Made by a program: the position numbers and the translations under genes. A DNA stretch of 64,000 nt from assembly GCA_017625035.1 (NCBI GenBank), contig JAGALX010000043.1:1-64000 (forward strand), given 5' to 3'. Shown piece by piece: positions 9,470 through 18,114 of this stretch (position 1 is its first letter; each line of letters opens with the position of its first letter). This DNA comes from Clostridia bacterium (GTDB lineage: Bacteria > Bacillota > Clostridia > TANB77 > CAG-508). Below the pieces are notes generated by a model. It made no database searches, was not told the origin of the DNA, and saw nothing but the letters and a program-made list of their open reading frames with translations.

Positions 9470-10525
9470 TTATATCATTTTTAATATTTCTTCTTTTAAA
9501 ACATCTACTATTTCTTCTTGTTTTACTTTTTTCACTATTTCGCCCTTTTTAAATAATAGACCTTCTTTTATTCCGCCTGCAATTCCAATATCTGCATTTT
9601 TAGCTTCTCCTGGTCCATTTACAGCACATCCCATAACAGCTACTGTAATATTTGATTTTATAGTTTGTAAAAATTCTTCAACTTCTTTTGCTATTGGTAT
9701 TAAATCAATTTGTGTCCTTCCACAAGTTGGACAAGAAATTAATTTTGGAGATTCATGATACAAATTACAATCTTTTAAAATTTCTTTTGCTACTTTTATT
9801 TCTTCGATTGGGTCATCTGATAGAGATACTCTTAATGTATCACCTATTCCTTTTCTTAGTAAATATCCTAATCCTATACTTGATTTAATTGTTCCACTAA
9901 AAGCTGTTCCTGCTTCTGTTATTCCTAAATGAAGTGGATAATTAAATGTTTTGCTTGCTTCTTCATATGCTTCTAAACATAAATCTAAATCTGATGCTTT
10001 TAGTGATATGCAAATATCATAAAAATCTAATTTTTCTAATATTTGCACATGTCTTTTAGCACTTTCTACCATAGCTTTGGCAGTTACTTTTCCATTAGTA
10101 TCCAATAGCTCTTTTTCTAAAGACCCTCCATTTACACCAATTCTAATTGGTATATTTTTTTGTTTACAAGCATCTACAACCTTTTTTACTCTTTCTTCAT
10201 CACCAATATTTCCTGGATTTATACGAATTTTATCTACACCACTATTTATTGCTTCTAATGCTATTTTGTAATCAAAATGTATATCTGCAACTATTGGTAT
10301 ATGTATTTTGCTTTTTATTTCTTTTATGGCTTTAGCATCTTCTATATCTAGGCATGCCACACGAATAATTTCGCATCCTGCATTTTCTAATTTTAATATT
10401 TGCTCTACAGTTGCATTTACATCTTTTGTTTTTGTATTTGTCATTGATTGTATTACAACTTTATTTTGTCCTCCAATTTGAACTCCTGCAACCTCTATTT
10501 TTCTCGTTTTTTCTCTATTATTCAT
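9470..10525 (-). CDS. ispG: 4-hydroxy-3-methylbut-2-enyl diphosphate synthase
   Basis: A 351-residue enzyme (GcpE) that converts MEcPP to HMBPP using a [4Fe-4S] cluster. The N-terminal TIM-barrel part starts with [18 protein letters not shown], and the C-terminal cluster domain has [11 protein letters not shown] and [17 protein letters not shown] with the three cysteine ligands. The start is taken at ATG (10525) after GGAGG; a TTG one codon earlier is equally spaced. It is upstream of ispH in the same operon. Length is typical of the bacterial short form. Confidence 0.94.
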   Translation of the reverse strand: MNNREKTRKIEVAGVQIGGQNKVVIQSMTNTKTKDVNATVEQILKLENAGCEIIRVACLDIEDAKAIKEIKSKIHIPIVADIHFDYKIALEAINSGVDKIRINPGNIGDEERVKKVVDACKQKNIPIRIGVNGGSLEKELLDTNGKVTAKAMVESAKRHVQILEKLDFYDICISLKASDLDLCLEAYEEASKTFNYPLHLGITEAGTAFSGTIKSSIGLGYLLRKGIGDTLRVSLSDDPIEEIKVAKEILKDCNLYHESPKLISCPTCGRTQIDLIPIAKEVEEFLQTIKSNITVAVMGCAVNGPGEAKNADIGIAGGIKEGLLFKKGEIVKKVKQEEIVDVLKEEILKMI

Positions 10526-10646
10526 CAAAATTTTCCTCCTAATGTATTATTTTACTTTTAACATATATTATATATTTTTTCAAGATGTTTTTTGTAAGAA
10601 ATGGAAATATAAATATGTTAAAATTACTCCGTAATTTAGAGAAAAT

Positions 10647-10748
10647 CGAACAAAAGCGGACATCTTTATATTCGCATCTGTTTATGACATTTTATCGTCC
10701 GCTTCTTTGTTCGTGCGCCAATTTTTGCAAAAATTTGTGTGCAATGGA
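10647..10748 (+). repeat. Hairpin plus 42-bp dispersed repeat
   Basis: A stem CGAACAAA..AGCGGAC (10647-10661) pairs with 10697-10713. The last part runs into a 42-base segment (10707-10748, TTGTTCG...GCAATGG) that recurs at 46553-46593 with about two differences. The segment can itself fold as GCGCRCC..TTTTGC..AAAATTTGTGTGC. It sits between ispG and splB and has no coding content. It may be a REP-like or small non-autonomous element. Confidence 0.5.
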
Positions 10749-10751
10749 TTT

Positions 10752-11756
10752 TTATACAATATATTTTATTTCATTATTGGGAAAGTATTTTTTTAATTTA
10801 TTTCGAAAAAAATCTTCTCCAATTGCTCTATATTCTTTTTTGTACATATATTTTCCTCTACCTCTTCCTGTCATTTTATCTTTATTATATAAATTTTCTT
10901 TATTCGGAAAAGCTTCGCTATTAATTGCTCTATGAACAAAACTATATGTCATAAATATAATTTCAAAAAATACATCTTTTTTTACTTCACTACTTAGTTT
11001 TTCACATAAATTTATTATAAGATTTTCGTATTTTTCCTCCCAGTTATCTAAAAAAATAACAGGAGCAATTAGTATTCCAACTTTATATCCTGCCTGTTTC
11101 AATTTGTTTATTGCTTGTATTCTACTATTTAATGGAGATGTTCCAATTTCTATATTTTTAATAATATCTTCTGGATTAACACTTACTCTTACTATTATTT
11201 TCCCATTATGATTTAAATTTAAAATTGGATCTACCATGCCAAATTTAGTAGGAAAGGTTAGTAGGCCTTTATCTGATTTAGCAAAATTTTCAATAGTCCA
11301 TACTAAATTGTTTGTTATTGTATTTTCTAAAATTAAATCACTATTACTTCCTATTTCAAAAACTAAATTATCAGAAGATTTATTGGCTACTTTTATAATT
11401 TTATCCAGCATTTCTTCTCTATTTACAAATAATCTTAAATATGCACATTTATTGTAATTACATACCAAATAGCAATACATACACATTGCAATACATCCTG
11501 AAGATGTGTATGGTACAAGATAATTAGAAATTTTATGATTTTCAACAAATTTATGTGTTTTTCTAATTCCTATTATAAGATTTTGTTTCATATCTTTAAA
11601 TTCAGAATTTTCCTTTTTTCGCATTTCTTCTATATTGTTATGATTTTCTATAATATCACATGGAATATTTTTTGATTTATATAGGTCTAGTAAATATTTT
11701 CCTAATTCGTAATTTTCTGAATCTTTTTCATATAATACTCTTTTTGGTAAAAACAT
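10752..11756 (-). CDS. splB: Spore photoproduct lyase (radical SAM)
   Basis: A 334-residue radical SAM enzyme that reverses the spore photoproduct (5-thyminyl-5,6-dihydrothymine) at germination. The cluster motif is C-x3-C-x2-C in SSGCIAMCMYCYL (about residue 90), preceded by YLVPYTSSG and followed by YLRLFVN. The late region FGMVDPILNLNHNGKIIVRV and NSRIQAINKLKQAGY matches SplB. The start at 11756 is chosen because AAGGAGGA precedes MFLPKRV by 4 bases; the frame is open 11 codons further without support. The gene indicates that the organism makes spores, in agreement with cotJABC. Confidence 0.88.
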   Translation of the reverse strand: MFLPKRVLYEKDSENYELGKYLLDLYKSKNIPCDIIENHNNIEEMRKKENSEFKDMKQNLIIGIRKTHKFVENHKISNYLVPYTSSGCIAMCMYCYLVCNYNKCAYLRLFVNREEMLDKIIKVANKSSDNLVFEIGSNSDLILENTITNNLVWTIENFAKSDKGLLTFPTKFGMVDPILNLNHNGKIIVRVSVNPEDIIKNIEIGTSPLNSRIQAINKLKQAGYKVGILIAPVIFLDNWEEKYENLIINLCEKLSSEVKKDVFFEIIFMTYSFVHRAINSEAFPNKENLYNKDKMTGRGRGKYMYKKEYRAIGEDFFRNKLKKYFPNNEIKYIV

Positions 11757-11845
11757 ATTGTCCTCCTTATAATAAGTTATAATTTCCATTTATTAAGCAA
11801 ATATTAGTATATTTTTTTATATTTTTAATAATTTATAATAAGGAG

Positions 11846-12382
11846 ATGATTTTTATAGATATTGTAAAAAAAGTATTAAAATTTCATATTTTTTCTTTTA
11901 TTTTTGTGTGCATTTTAGGAAGCCTTCTACATTTTACGTTTGAGTGGTCTAATAATAATATTTTTGTTGGTTCATTTAGTGCAGTAAATGAAAGTACATG
12001 GGAACATTTGAAACTTGCCTTTTTTCCTATGCTTTTAACAACTATTATTGGATATTTTTATATTGGAAAAGATTTTTCTAATTATTTATGTGCTAGAGCT
12101 GGTTGCATTATTACTACTATTAGTTTTATTACAGTATTTTTTTATGCTTATACTGGAATTTTAGGCACTAATTACTCAATTTTAAATATTGGTAGTTTTT
12201 TTGTTGCTGTGTTTTTAGGTGAATGTACATCTTTTAAAAAGATAGTTTCGATGAATAATTGTAATAAAATTGTTGCTATTATTATTTTATTAGTATTGTT
12301 AATAGCTTTTATTTCTTTTACTTATTTTACTCCTGAAATAAATTTTTTTAGAGATCCTGTGACAAATAGTTATGGAATTTAA
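11846..12382 (+). CDS. DUF6512 family membrane protein
   Basis: A 178-residue protein with about five hydrophobic segments and a polar motif GSFSAVNESTWEHLKLAFFP after the first helix. I associate this motif with the DUF6512 family of small Clostridia membrane proteins, which have no assigned function. It is one of few plus-strand genes here and diverges from splB. AAGGAG overlaps the annotated ATG, so initiation may be a few codons further in (no better ATG exists). A bidirectional terminator follows. Confidence 0.65.
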   Translation: MIFIDIVKKVLKFHIFSFIFVCILGSLLHFTFEWSNNNIFVGSFSAVNESTWEHLKLAFFPMLLTTIIGYFYIGKDFSNYLCARAGCIITTISFITVFFYAYTGILGTNYSILNIGSFFVAVFLGECTSFKKIVSMNNCNKIVAIIILLVLLIAFISFTYFTPEINFFRDPVTNSYGI

Positions 12383-12399
12383 AATTTAATAGAACTTCT

Positions 12400-12455
12400 A
12401 TAATAGGAAAGTATTCTTAGTTAATTTTTACTGTTATGTTGAACTTTCCTATTAT
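12400..12455. terminator. Bidirectional terminator between convergent genes
   Basis: ATAATAGGAAAGT (12400-12412) is exactly complementary to 12443-12455. It lies between the convergent DUF6512 gene and the VanX-like gene. Confidence 0.65.
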
Positions 12456-12463
12456 ATGAAAAA

Positions 12464-13225
12464 TTATTTTATTACTGGATAAGTTGTACTATCTGAATAA
12501 TGCCACCATTCACCAGAATAGCCCTTAAAACCACATATTGACATTATATTTTCCAACATAGTTGCATTTATTTTAGCACTTTTTGATACATCACTATAAT
12601 CTCTATCAGCCTTTTTAGAAAAATCATCAAATCCAGATGGAAGTTCTACATCATTTCCATTTATGGACACAATTCCTATATCTATTGTATTTCCTTTACT
12701 ATGGCTTGAATATCCTTTATTAGGATTTGCTACATAAGTTGGATTTGGGCAAACTTCCCAAAGTTTAAATTGGGCTTCAACTGGTCTATATGCATCCCAA
12801 ACTACTATATTATATCCTTTTTTATTTAGCTCTTCTTGTGCTTTAATTAGTTTCTTTACTGTTCCATATCTTAAATATGCCTCATTAGTATTATAAATCA
12901 AAACACCAGTAAAATTATCTGTACTTGCATATTTTAAATCAATAATAATATTAGGTATATAGTCTATTATTTTGACTAATTCATAATCTGATTTTTCAGT
13001 GTCTGTATTGGTATTATTAGTAATTTCTTCGGTTGTTTCATTAATTGTATTTTTATTTGTTTTTATATCGAATTCATTTTTAATAACTTCTTGTTGTTCC
13101 TTATTTTTTGTATAGTTTATTGCTACTTGCTTTGTTATAAACTTTGGAATTTCTTTTATTATCCATAAAATAAGAATAATTGATATTATGATAAATATTG
13201 TAATTATTATATTTTTCTTTTTCAT
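12464..13225 (-). CDS. Membrane-anchored D-Ala-D-Ala dipeptidase (VanX family, M15D)
   Basis: A 253-residue protein. One N-terminal membrane helix (residues 4-25) and a Asn/Thr/Glu linker precede an M15 peptidase domain. Zinc ligands are visible in SSHSKGNTIDIG (His and Asp, about residues 173-184) and EWWHYSD near the C-terminus; WDAYRP supplies the conserved Arg. VanX and DdpX hydrolyse free D-Ala-D-Ala. Without vanHA genes nearby and with a membrane anchor, a peptidoglycan-recycling or spore-cortex role is more likely than vancomycin resistance. The distinction is inference. Confidence 0.75.
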   Translation of the reverse strand: MKKKNIIITIFIIISIILILWIIKEIPKFITKQVAINYTKNKEQQEVIKNEFDIKTNKNTINETTEEITNNTNTDTEKSDYELVKIIDYIPNIIIDLKYASTDNFTGVLIYNTNEAYLRYGTVKKLIKAQEELNKKGYNIVVWDAYRPVEAQFKLWEVCPNPTYVANPNKGYSSHSKGNTIDIGIVSINGNDVELPSGFDDFSKKADRDYSDVSKSAKINATMLENIMSICGFKGYSGEWWHYSDSTTYPVIK

Positions 13226-13362
13226 TTATAATCTCTCCTACAGGTTACTATTTCTTTTAATTATCATTTAAATTATAACATAATGATTTAACGCAAATCA
13301 AGAAGGGGATTTTGATTATAAATAAAAAATATACTTTGGAATAAAAAATAATTTAGGTCATG

Positions 13363-13385
13363 CAAAAAAGTATAATACTTTTTTG
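13363..13385. terminator. Short hairpin in the VanX-like upstream region
   Basis: CAAAAAAGTAT is followed by its complement AATACTTTTTTG with almost no loop. Two T/A runs flank it. It lies in the 286-base gap between the VanX-like gene and cotJC, which has no gene. Confidence 0.4.
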
Positions 13386-13472
13386 TCGCGTCCCCCCTAA
13401 TTCATTTACGTGATTTTTCAATATATTAACTAATAAAACTTTTAAAATTCAACATTTTACTATTTATTATGC

Positions 13473-13509
13473 AAAAACACTTATTGCAATTTATACAATA
13501 AGTGTTTTT
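13473..13509. terminator. Terminator of cotJC
   Basis: AAAAACACTTATTG pairs with CAATAAGTGTTTTT around a 9-base loop directly after the cotJC stop. The minus-strand transcript ends in a T-rich run. Confidence 0.75.
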
Positions 13510-13511
13510 TA

Positions 13512-14141
13512 TTAACAATCACAATTATTATGATTGTGCATATGGTTCATACAATTCATATTATTCATATAAAATTTCTTTTCTGCAAGTTTGTCTTGTA
13601 CTCCTCTTAATGCTTCACCAAATCTTTGGAAATGAACTACTTCTCTTTCTCTTAAGAAACGAAGTGGGTCTATTACATCTGGGTCATCTGCACATAAGTC
13701 TATTAGTTTTTCGTAAGTGGCTCTTGCTTTTTGTTCAGCAGCCAAATTTTCTTGTAAATCTGCTATTGGGTCGCCTTTTACTGCTAGAACTGACGCTGTA
13801 AATGGAAATCCTGCTGCTGCTTGTGGATATACTCCCCAGCCATGGTCTGTATAATATGCTCCAAGTCCTGCTTGTTTTAGCTCTTCTGGAGAAGCTCCGT
13901 CTGTTAGTTGATGAACTATAGTTCCTACCATTTCAAGGTGAGCTAGCTCTTCCGTGCCTATATCATTTAATATCGCCTTAGATTTTTGGTCTGGCATTCC
14001 AAATCTTTGGCTTAAATATCTAAGTGAAGCCGCTAATTCTCCGTCAGGGCCTCCGTATTGGCTAATTATAAATTTTGCAAGTTGCGGATTTCTATTTTTT
14101 ATATTTATCGGATATTCTAAAACTTTATTATAAGTCCACAT
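13512..14141 (-). CDS. cotJC: Spore coat protein CotJC (manganese catalase family)
   Basis: A 209-residue ferritin-fold protein of the manganese catalase/CotJC family, found in the spore coat. Metal-ligand Glu/His patterns are visible in GGPDGELAASLRYLSQRF, GTEELAHLEMVGT and REREVVHFQRFGEAL. The C-terminus is Cys/Asn/His-rich (NCMNHMHNHNNCDC). The start at 14141 follows GAAAGGGGGAATTTC. The frame is open 27 codons further upstream, but those codons cross the recombination site and belong to the inserted element. Its usual partners cotJA and cotJB are 9 kb away, on the other side of the recombinase element. Confidence 0.93.
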   Translation of the reverse strand: MWTYNKVLEYPINIKNRNPQLAKFIISQYGGPDGELAASLRYLSQRFGMPDQKSKAILNDIGTEELAHLEMVGTIVHQLTDGASPEELKQAGLGAYYTDHGWGVYPQAAAGFPFTASVLAVKGDPIADLQENLAAEQKARATYEKLIDLCADDPDVIDPLRFLREREVVHFQRFGEALRGVQDKLAEKKFYMNNMNCMNHMHNHNNCDC

Positions 14142-14190
14142 TAGAAATTCCCCCTTTCCCATGGCCAGCACCCACGCAATCTGGAAGAAA
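14136..14190 (-). other. Attachment site, cotJC side
   Basis: Reading on the minus strand, the element arm TTTCTTCCA...GTGGGTG is followed by CTGG, the CCATGG core and the chromosomal GAAAGGGGGAATTTC leading into cotJC. The arm is an imperfect mirror of the arm at the other end (TTTCTTCCA and GGGTG shared), as expected for the two half-sites of a large serine recombinase attP. Confidence 0.7.
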
Positions 14191-14226
14191 TTTTTAATGT
14201 GGACTTTTTTCAGTATTTTCAAGCCT

Positions 14227-15846
14227 TCAGCTCTTTTTGAACTTATAAAAAATCTTTATTTTTTTGTCTTTATTTACTTCAATTTTATCAATTAATTTTA
14301 TTAAAATATTCCTATCAATTTTTGTATAATCTTCAAAATTTAAAAAGTCTAATGCATATTTTTTTATGTCTTTATTTAATGTTGTATCATTATTATTAAG
14401 CTCTATAATTTTATTTTGGTTTTGAGCCTCTTTTAATTTTGTTTCTAGCATCTTCTTTTCTTTTTGGTAATTAGATAACAGATTTTTAAAAATTTCATCA
14501 TCTATTAATCCATTAACTTTATCTTGATAAATATTTTTTATGTAATTATCTATTTCATTTATCTTTTTTTGATAAATTTTTTTATTATTATTTTCTCGTT
14601 TGTTCTTATTATTTTTTATTACAATTTCATCTTCATTTAAATAATCTTTTATATTCTTTTTCAAACTATCTATTACATTTTTAATTAAATAATCTTCTCT
14701 CATATTAATATTAGAGCAAAACTCTTTTCCCTGTTTTTTGTAGCTACTGCATATTATTCTAAAATACTTTCCATGGTTTTTATTATATGTCACTCTTGAC
14801 CCACATCTACTACAAAAAACTAATCCTTTTAATAAATGTGGTGGTCTGTTTGAATAATTCCATTCATTCGCTTGTTTGTTTAATAGCTCTTGAACATAGT
14901 AAAATGTCTCTTTGTCTATTATTGGTTCATGATTATTTTCTTTTATTATGTGTTTGCTTTCATCTAATTTTATAGTCTTTTTTACTTTGTAACTTATTGT
15001 AGAATATTTATGCTGAACTAAGTCTCCTATATAAATTCTATCTCTTAAAATTTTTGTAACAGATGATGTACTCCATAAATAAGTTCTTTTGTTTGGATTA
15101 GCATAATTTGTGGTTTGCTCTTTATAACGTAGTGGTGTATCAATATTATTTTCATTTAAATAATCACAGATTTCTTTTTTAGTTTTTCCTGATTTGTATA
15201 GTTCAAATATTTTTATAATATTGTCTGATACAGCACTATCTATTACTACTTTATTTTTGTCTTTGTCATCTTTTTTGTATCCATATGGTAAAAATGATTT
15301 TATACATTCTCCTTCTATTGCTTTAATTATTATTGTAGATTTTACTTTTTTTGATATGTCTTTTGCGTACATATCATTCATTACTGCTTTAAATGGAGTT
15401 ATATCATTATTACTGTTGTCTGGATCAAATGTATCTATCCCATCATTTACTGCTATGTATCTTACATTTTTCTTTGGAAAGTATTTTTCAATATAAAATC
15501 CTGTTTCGATGTATTCTCTTCCAAGCCTTGATAAGTCTTTTGTTATTACTAAATTGACTTTTCCAAGCTCAATGTCATTTTTCATTCTTATAAAATCTGG
15601 TCTGTTGAAATTAGTTCCTGTGTATCCATCATCTTTATAAATGTCTACAATATTCCAACCTTGACCTTTGACAAAACTGGTTAGAAATTTTATTTGATTT
15701 TCTATACTTTCTGAATCATCTAATTTACTACTTTTTTCGAATTTATCATCTTCTTTTGATAGTCTGACATATATTGCTACATAAAATTCTGTATTGTATA
15801 TTTCATTATTATTTAAACTTTGATAGTTATTATATAAAGAATTCAT
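14227..15846 (-). CDS. Large serine recombinase
   Basis: A 539-residue site-specific recombinase. The N-terminal resolvase domain begins YVAIYVRLSKEDD, where Ser of RLS is the catalytic nucleophile. It continues with DGYTGTNFNRPDF and VITKDLSRLGREYIETGFY. A recombinase domain follows (GYKKD...IFELYKSGKTKKEICDYLNE), then a zinc ribbon (FCSRCGSRV...CSSYKKQGKEFC) and a long Lys/Asn-rich coiled coil. All domains are intact and in frame. Its stop codon lies 63 bases from the cotJC-side recombination core, the usual position of such integrases. It has a good AAGGAGTC site. Related enzymes move Tn5397-like elements and excise the skin element of Clostridioides. Confidence 0.93.
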   Translation of the reverse strand: MNSLYNNYQSLNNNEIYNTEFYVAIYVRLSKEDDKFEKSSKLDDSESIENQIKFLTSFVKGQGWNIVDIYKDDGYTGTNFNRPDFIRMKNDIELGKVNLVITKDLSRLGREYIETGFYIEKYFPKKNVRYIAVNDGIDTFDPDNSNNDITPFKAVMNDMYAKDISKKVKSTIIIKAIEGECIKSFLPYGYKKDDKDKNKVVIDSAVSDNIIKIFELYKSGKTKKEICDYLNENNIDTPLRYKEQTTNYANPNKRTYLWSTSSVTKILRDRIYIGDLVQHKYSTISYKVKKTIKLDESKHIIKENNHEPIIDKETFYYVQELLNKQANEWNYSNRPPHLLKGLVFCSRCGSRVTYNKNHGKYFRIICSSYKKQGKEFCSNINMREDYLIKNVIDSLKKNIKDYLNEDEIVIKNNKNKRENNNKKIYQKKINEIDNYIKNIYQDKVNGLIDDEIFKNLLSNYQKEKKMLETKLKEAQNQNKIIELNNNDTTLNKDIKKYALDFLNFEDYTKIDRNILIKLIDKIEVNKDKKIKIFYKFKKS

Positions 15847-15878
15847 CCTGACTCCTTTCTAGCTTATAATATAACTAT

Positions 15879-16013
15879 CTATTTATATGTAGCAGTTTTA
15901 CTTTCTATATTACAATTAAGATTTAAAATGTTGTCGTCTATAAATTCTTGTATCAATTCAGTTATTTCCTTGCCATCTTCTGTGTATATTTCTTCATAAT
16001 TTTCATTAATCAA
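15879..16013 (-). CDS. Small acidic ORF upstream of the recombinase
   Basis: A 44-residue frame starting at TTG behind GAGGTGATAC: INENYEEIYTEDGKEITELI and so on, ending SKTATYK. It is acidic and soluble and has no recognised domain. It sits 32 bases upstream of the recombinase on the same strand, where small directionality factors or regulators are often encoded. Its short length makes the call uncertain. Confidence 0.45.
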   Translation of the reverse strand: MINENYEEIYTEDGKEITELIQEFIDDNILNLNCNIESKTATYK

Positions 16014-16196
16014 AAGTATCACCTCAATATAAGATATTCTAAAAACTTTTTTTCTTTACTAATAAACAACCATTTTCATATGCTAATTTGTAATATTTTT
16101 GAAAAAAGAGCCTCCACTTTTTACAGTGAAAGCTCTTTCGAGTTACCCTCTTTTTTTCAATTATGGTGTACAATTATTTCTATCTATATTTTCTAT

Positions 16197-16427
16197 CTAT
16201 TTTGAAGGAGTTGAAATATATTTTCTTCCTTTAATATCATATCTTTTAGCTTTATTGATTAAAAATGCTTTCATTAAATAATTCATATATGAATTTATTG
16301 TTTTATCAGATAATCCTTTTATTGCTTTGCTTTCAAAAGTGTTTGCTATTTTAGTTGGATTTGTTAACAAACCAATAGATGATGCCAACATATCAACAAT
16401 TGTTTCTAATTTTTCATAAGTCCTCAA
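16197..16427 (-). pseudogene. C-terminal-domain fragment of a DUF4143-type ATPase
   Basis: A 76-codon frame (LASSIGLLTNPTKIANTF, KTINSYMNYLMKAFLINKAKRYD, GRKYISTPSK) matches the winged-helix/DUF4143 region of AAA ATPases such as the complete gene at 18115-19320. The P-loop half and the C-terminal nuclease-like part are missing. It ends at TPSK, where full proteins continue with the KYYF segment. I regard it as a deletion remnant within the element. Confidence 0.55.
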
Positions 16428-16430
16428 AAA

Positions 16431-16473
16431 AAGTAGGCGGTAATTAGTTTTTTATACTAATTATCGCCTACTT
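16431..16473. terminator. Strong hairpin terminator
   Basis: AAGTAGGCGGTAATTAGT pairs with ACTAATTATCGCCTACTT (one mismatch), and the minus-strand product ends in TTTTTTT. It lies past the stop of the unknown gene at 16607 and only about 15 bases after promoter-like site P1, so it would also end any P1 transcript after roughly 50 nt. Confidence 0.75.
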
Positions 16474-16489
16474 GCAATTTTTCATATTG

Positions 16490-16548
16490 ATATGATACTA
16501 CTTGTTTTTATTAGTCAATGAATGTTTTTTGAATATATTTTGAAAATT
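16490..16548 (-). promoter_or_regulatory. Promoter-like site P1 with shared upstream box
   Basis: The minus strand reads CAAAAAACATTCATTGACT, with -35 TTGACT at 16513-16518. A weak -10 (TCATAT or TATCAT) follows at 15-17 bases. The box upstream of the -35 matches sites P2 (18063) and P3 (19595) in the same element. Transcription would run straight into the 16431-16473 terminator. Confidence 0.45.
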
Positions 16549-16606
16549 GGTTGCTTTGTTGTGTAAATTATATTAGCATAATGGCTAATCATTACATACC
16601 TATACT

Positions 16607-17551
16607 CTACCTATTTTGCTCATCTTCTAGAGCTTTCTTCCAAGCTTTTTTCGTCGTCATAGCTGGTTTGCTTTGATTGCCTGTATGTTTTTCAGGACGT
16701 CCTTCTGGGTACATGTACGAATCCATTGTTTTTTGCAGTCTTTGAATTCTTGTAGGTTTGCCTAATACTCTTTGTCTTTGTTTTAAAATATCTGCTTCTA
16801 CTCCGCCCATAGTTCCTCTTTCTAAAATATTAGCTATAGCTGTAGCTTCATTAATATTATTGCCTTCCATTTCTTGTAGTATTTGTTGTCGAATATGATC
16901 GAACCTTGCATATTGATGAATATTATCAAATTTCCCCATACCTTTTTTTATTGGAGAATTAGTAGCTGCCTGTACTAATTGAGAATCCGCCAAAAATGCA
17001 AAACCATTAGTAAATCCTTGTACCTTTGAAATAAAGTTTTCATCTGACTGAGTTTCCTTTGTTTTTGCTATATTAGAATTTGCATTCGCTGTTTTAAATT
17101 CGTTTTTATCTAACTGAGTTTCCTTTGTTTTTATAAAATCATTTACTTGTTGTGTTACAATCGCTCTCATCTGGGAAGATAGTTTTTCTGAAATATCTGA
17201 TTTTATATGTGGAAGTTTTTTCATTTTTTCTAATGCTTGTTCTTCTGAACCATATTCTTCTGAATATCTTTCAAAATTTTTTCCTACAGCACTAGCTACA
17301 GTTTTTTCTATAAGAGTTGTAACTAATACATTTACATATTTTCTTTCACCGTCATTTTTTGAAGGAAAACCTTTTTTTACTTCATCATCTAATAACATAT
17401 CTAATTGCTCTAGCATGCTCTTTTGGGGATATTCATTACATAACTCTGAAAATTTATCTAAAACCTTTTTACCGATTTCTCTTAATCTCGCTCTTAGAGC
17501 TTCTTCTGGTGTTATACCTCCTTTAAACGCATTTGGAATTCTTGCTTTCAT
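16607..17551 (-). CDS. Element-encoded protein of unknown function
   Basis: A 314-residue soluble, charged protein that I do not recognise. It starts MKARIPNAFKGGITPEEALR. A roughly 15-residue motif KTKETQ(L/S)DKNEF occurs twice near residues 140-170, separated by Asn/Ala-rich sequence. The C-terminus is basic with many Gln/Arg/Lys (KQRQRVLGKPTRIQRLQK). No membrane segment or catalytic motif is visible. The start at 17551 follows AAAGGATG. It has a strong terminator downstream. The pattern could suit a DNA-binding or structural accessory protein of a mobile element, but that is a guess. Confidence 0.55.
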   Translation of the reverse strand: MKARIPNAFKGGITPEEALRARLREIGKKVLDKFSELCNEYPQKSMLEQLDMLLDDEVKKGFPSKNDGERKYVNVLVTTLIEKTVASAVGKNFERYSEEYGSEEQALEKMKKLPHIKSDISEKLSSQMRAIVTQQVNDFIKTKETQLDKNEFKTANANSNIAKTKETQSDENFISKVQGFTNGFAFLADSQLVQAATNSPIKKGMGKFDNIHQYARFDHIRQQILQEMEGNNINEATAIANILERGTMGGVEADILKQRQRVLGKPTRIQRLQKTMDSYMYPEGRPEKHTGNQSKPAMTTKKAWKKALEDEQNR

Positions 17552-17664
17552 ATACATCATCCTTTATTTATAAATTCAATACTTTATTATTATATCACCG
17601 GTTCTTATTTATGTAAAGTTTTTTTGTAATTTTTAACAATTTTTCCTTATCTATGAACTCTTTT

Positions 17665-18035
17665 CTATATTTCCTCAAATTCCTCTTCTAAACCTACATC
17701 TTCATTAATATCAGGTTCCTCATATTGCAATATTATCTCTTTATCCCTCATATATTCCATTATCAACTTGTTTTAACGAAATATTGTATTTTTTTACTGC
17801 CTCAGCATCATTTCTAATATCTTTTCCAAACCAATTAGCCTCACTTAAAAATTCAAATGATTTAGTGTATAATTTGGATATTCTTTTACAGAAAATGCAG
17901 TTATATAATTGGTATTGTTTATGTTTTTATCAATATATTTTTGCAATACTTTTTCTACAATATTTCTTATTTTTTCTATTATTACTTCTGTAATATCAAT
18001 TAGCTTCAAGCCTTTTTCTTCAGCAGTTTTAAATA
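17665..18035 (-). pseudogene. Degenerate ORF of the element
   Basis: Translation on the minus strand gives EEKGLKLIDITEVIIEKIRN and NTNYITAFSVKEYP, then a frame change into FEFLSEANWFGKDIRNDAEA, then a second change into an acidic tail ending GLEEEFEEI. The three parts read as one protein of about 125 residues with two frameshifts. I do not recognise the family. It lies immediately downstream of promoter-like site P2. Confidence 0.45.
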
Positions 18036-18039
18036 TAAG

Positions 18040-18095
18040 ATTTTATATTGCTTTTTTGTATGTGTCAATGAATGGATTTTGAAAAAGTTTTGAAA
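18040..18095 (-). promoter_or_regulatory. Sigma-A-type promoter P2 with shared upstream box
   Basis: The minus strand has -35 TTGACA (18063-18068), a 17-base spacer and -10 TAAAAT (18040-18045). Upstream lies TTTTCAAAATCCATTCA, nearly identical to the boxes at P1 and P3. It precedes the degenerate ORF at 17665-18035. Confidence 0.6.
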
Positions 18096-18114
18096 TTTTT
18101 TATATTATGATTTG

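Noticed and set aside
12464..13225. Vancomycin resistance gene vanX
   Set aside because: No vanH, vanA/B or vanRS genes are nearby and the protein is membrane-anchored; a general wall or spore role is more likely.
13512..14222. A 27-codon N-terminal extension of CotJC
   Set aside because: The extension crosses the CCATGG recombination core and is element sequence; AGGGGG and the conserved MWTYNK start lie at 14141.
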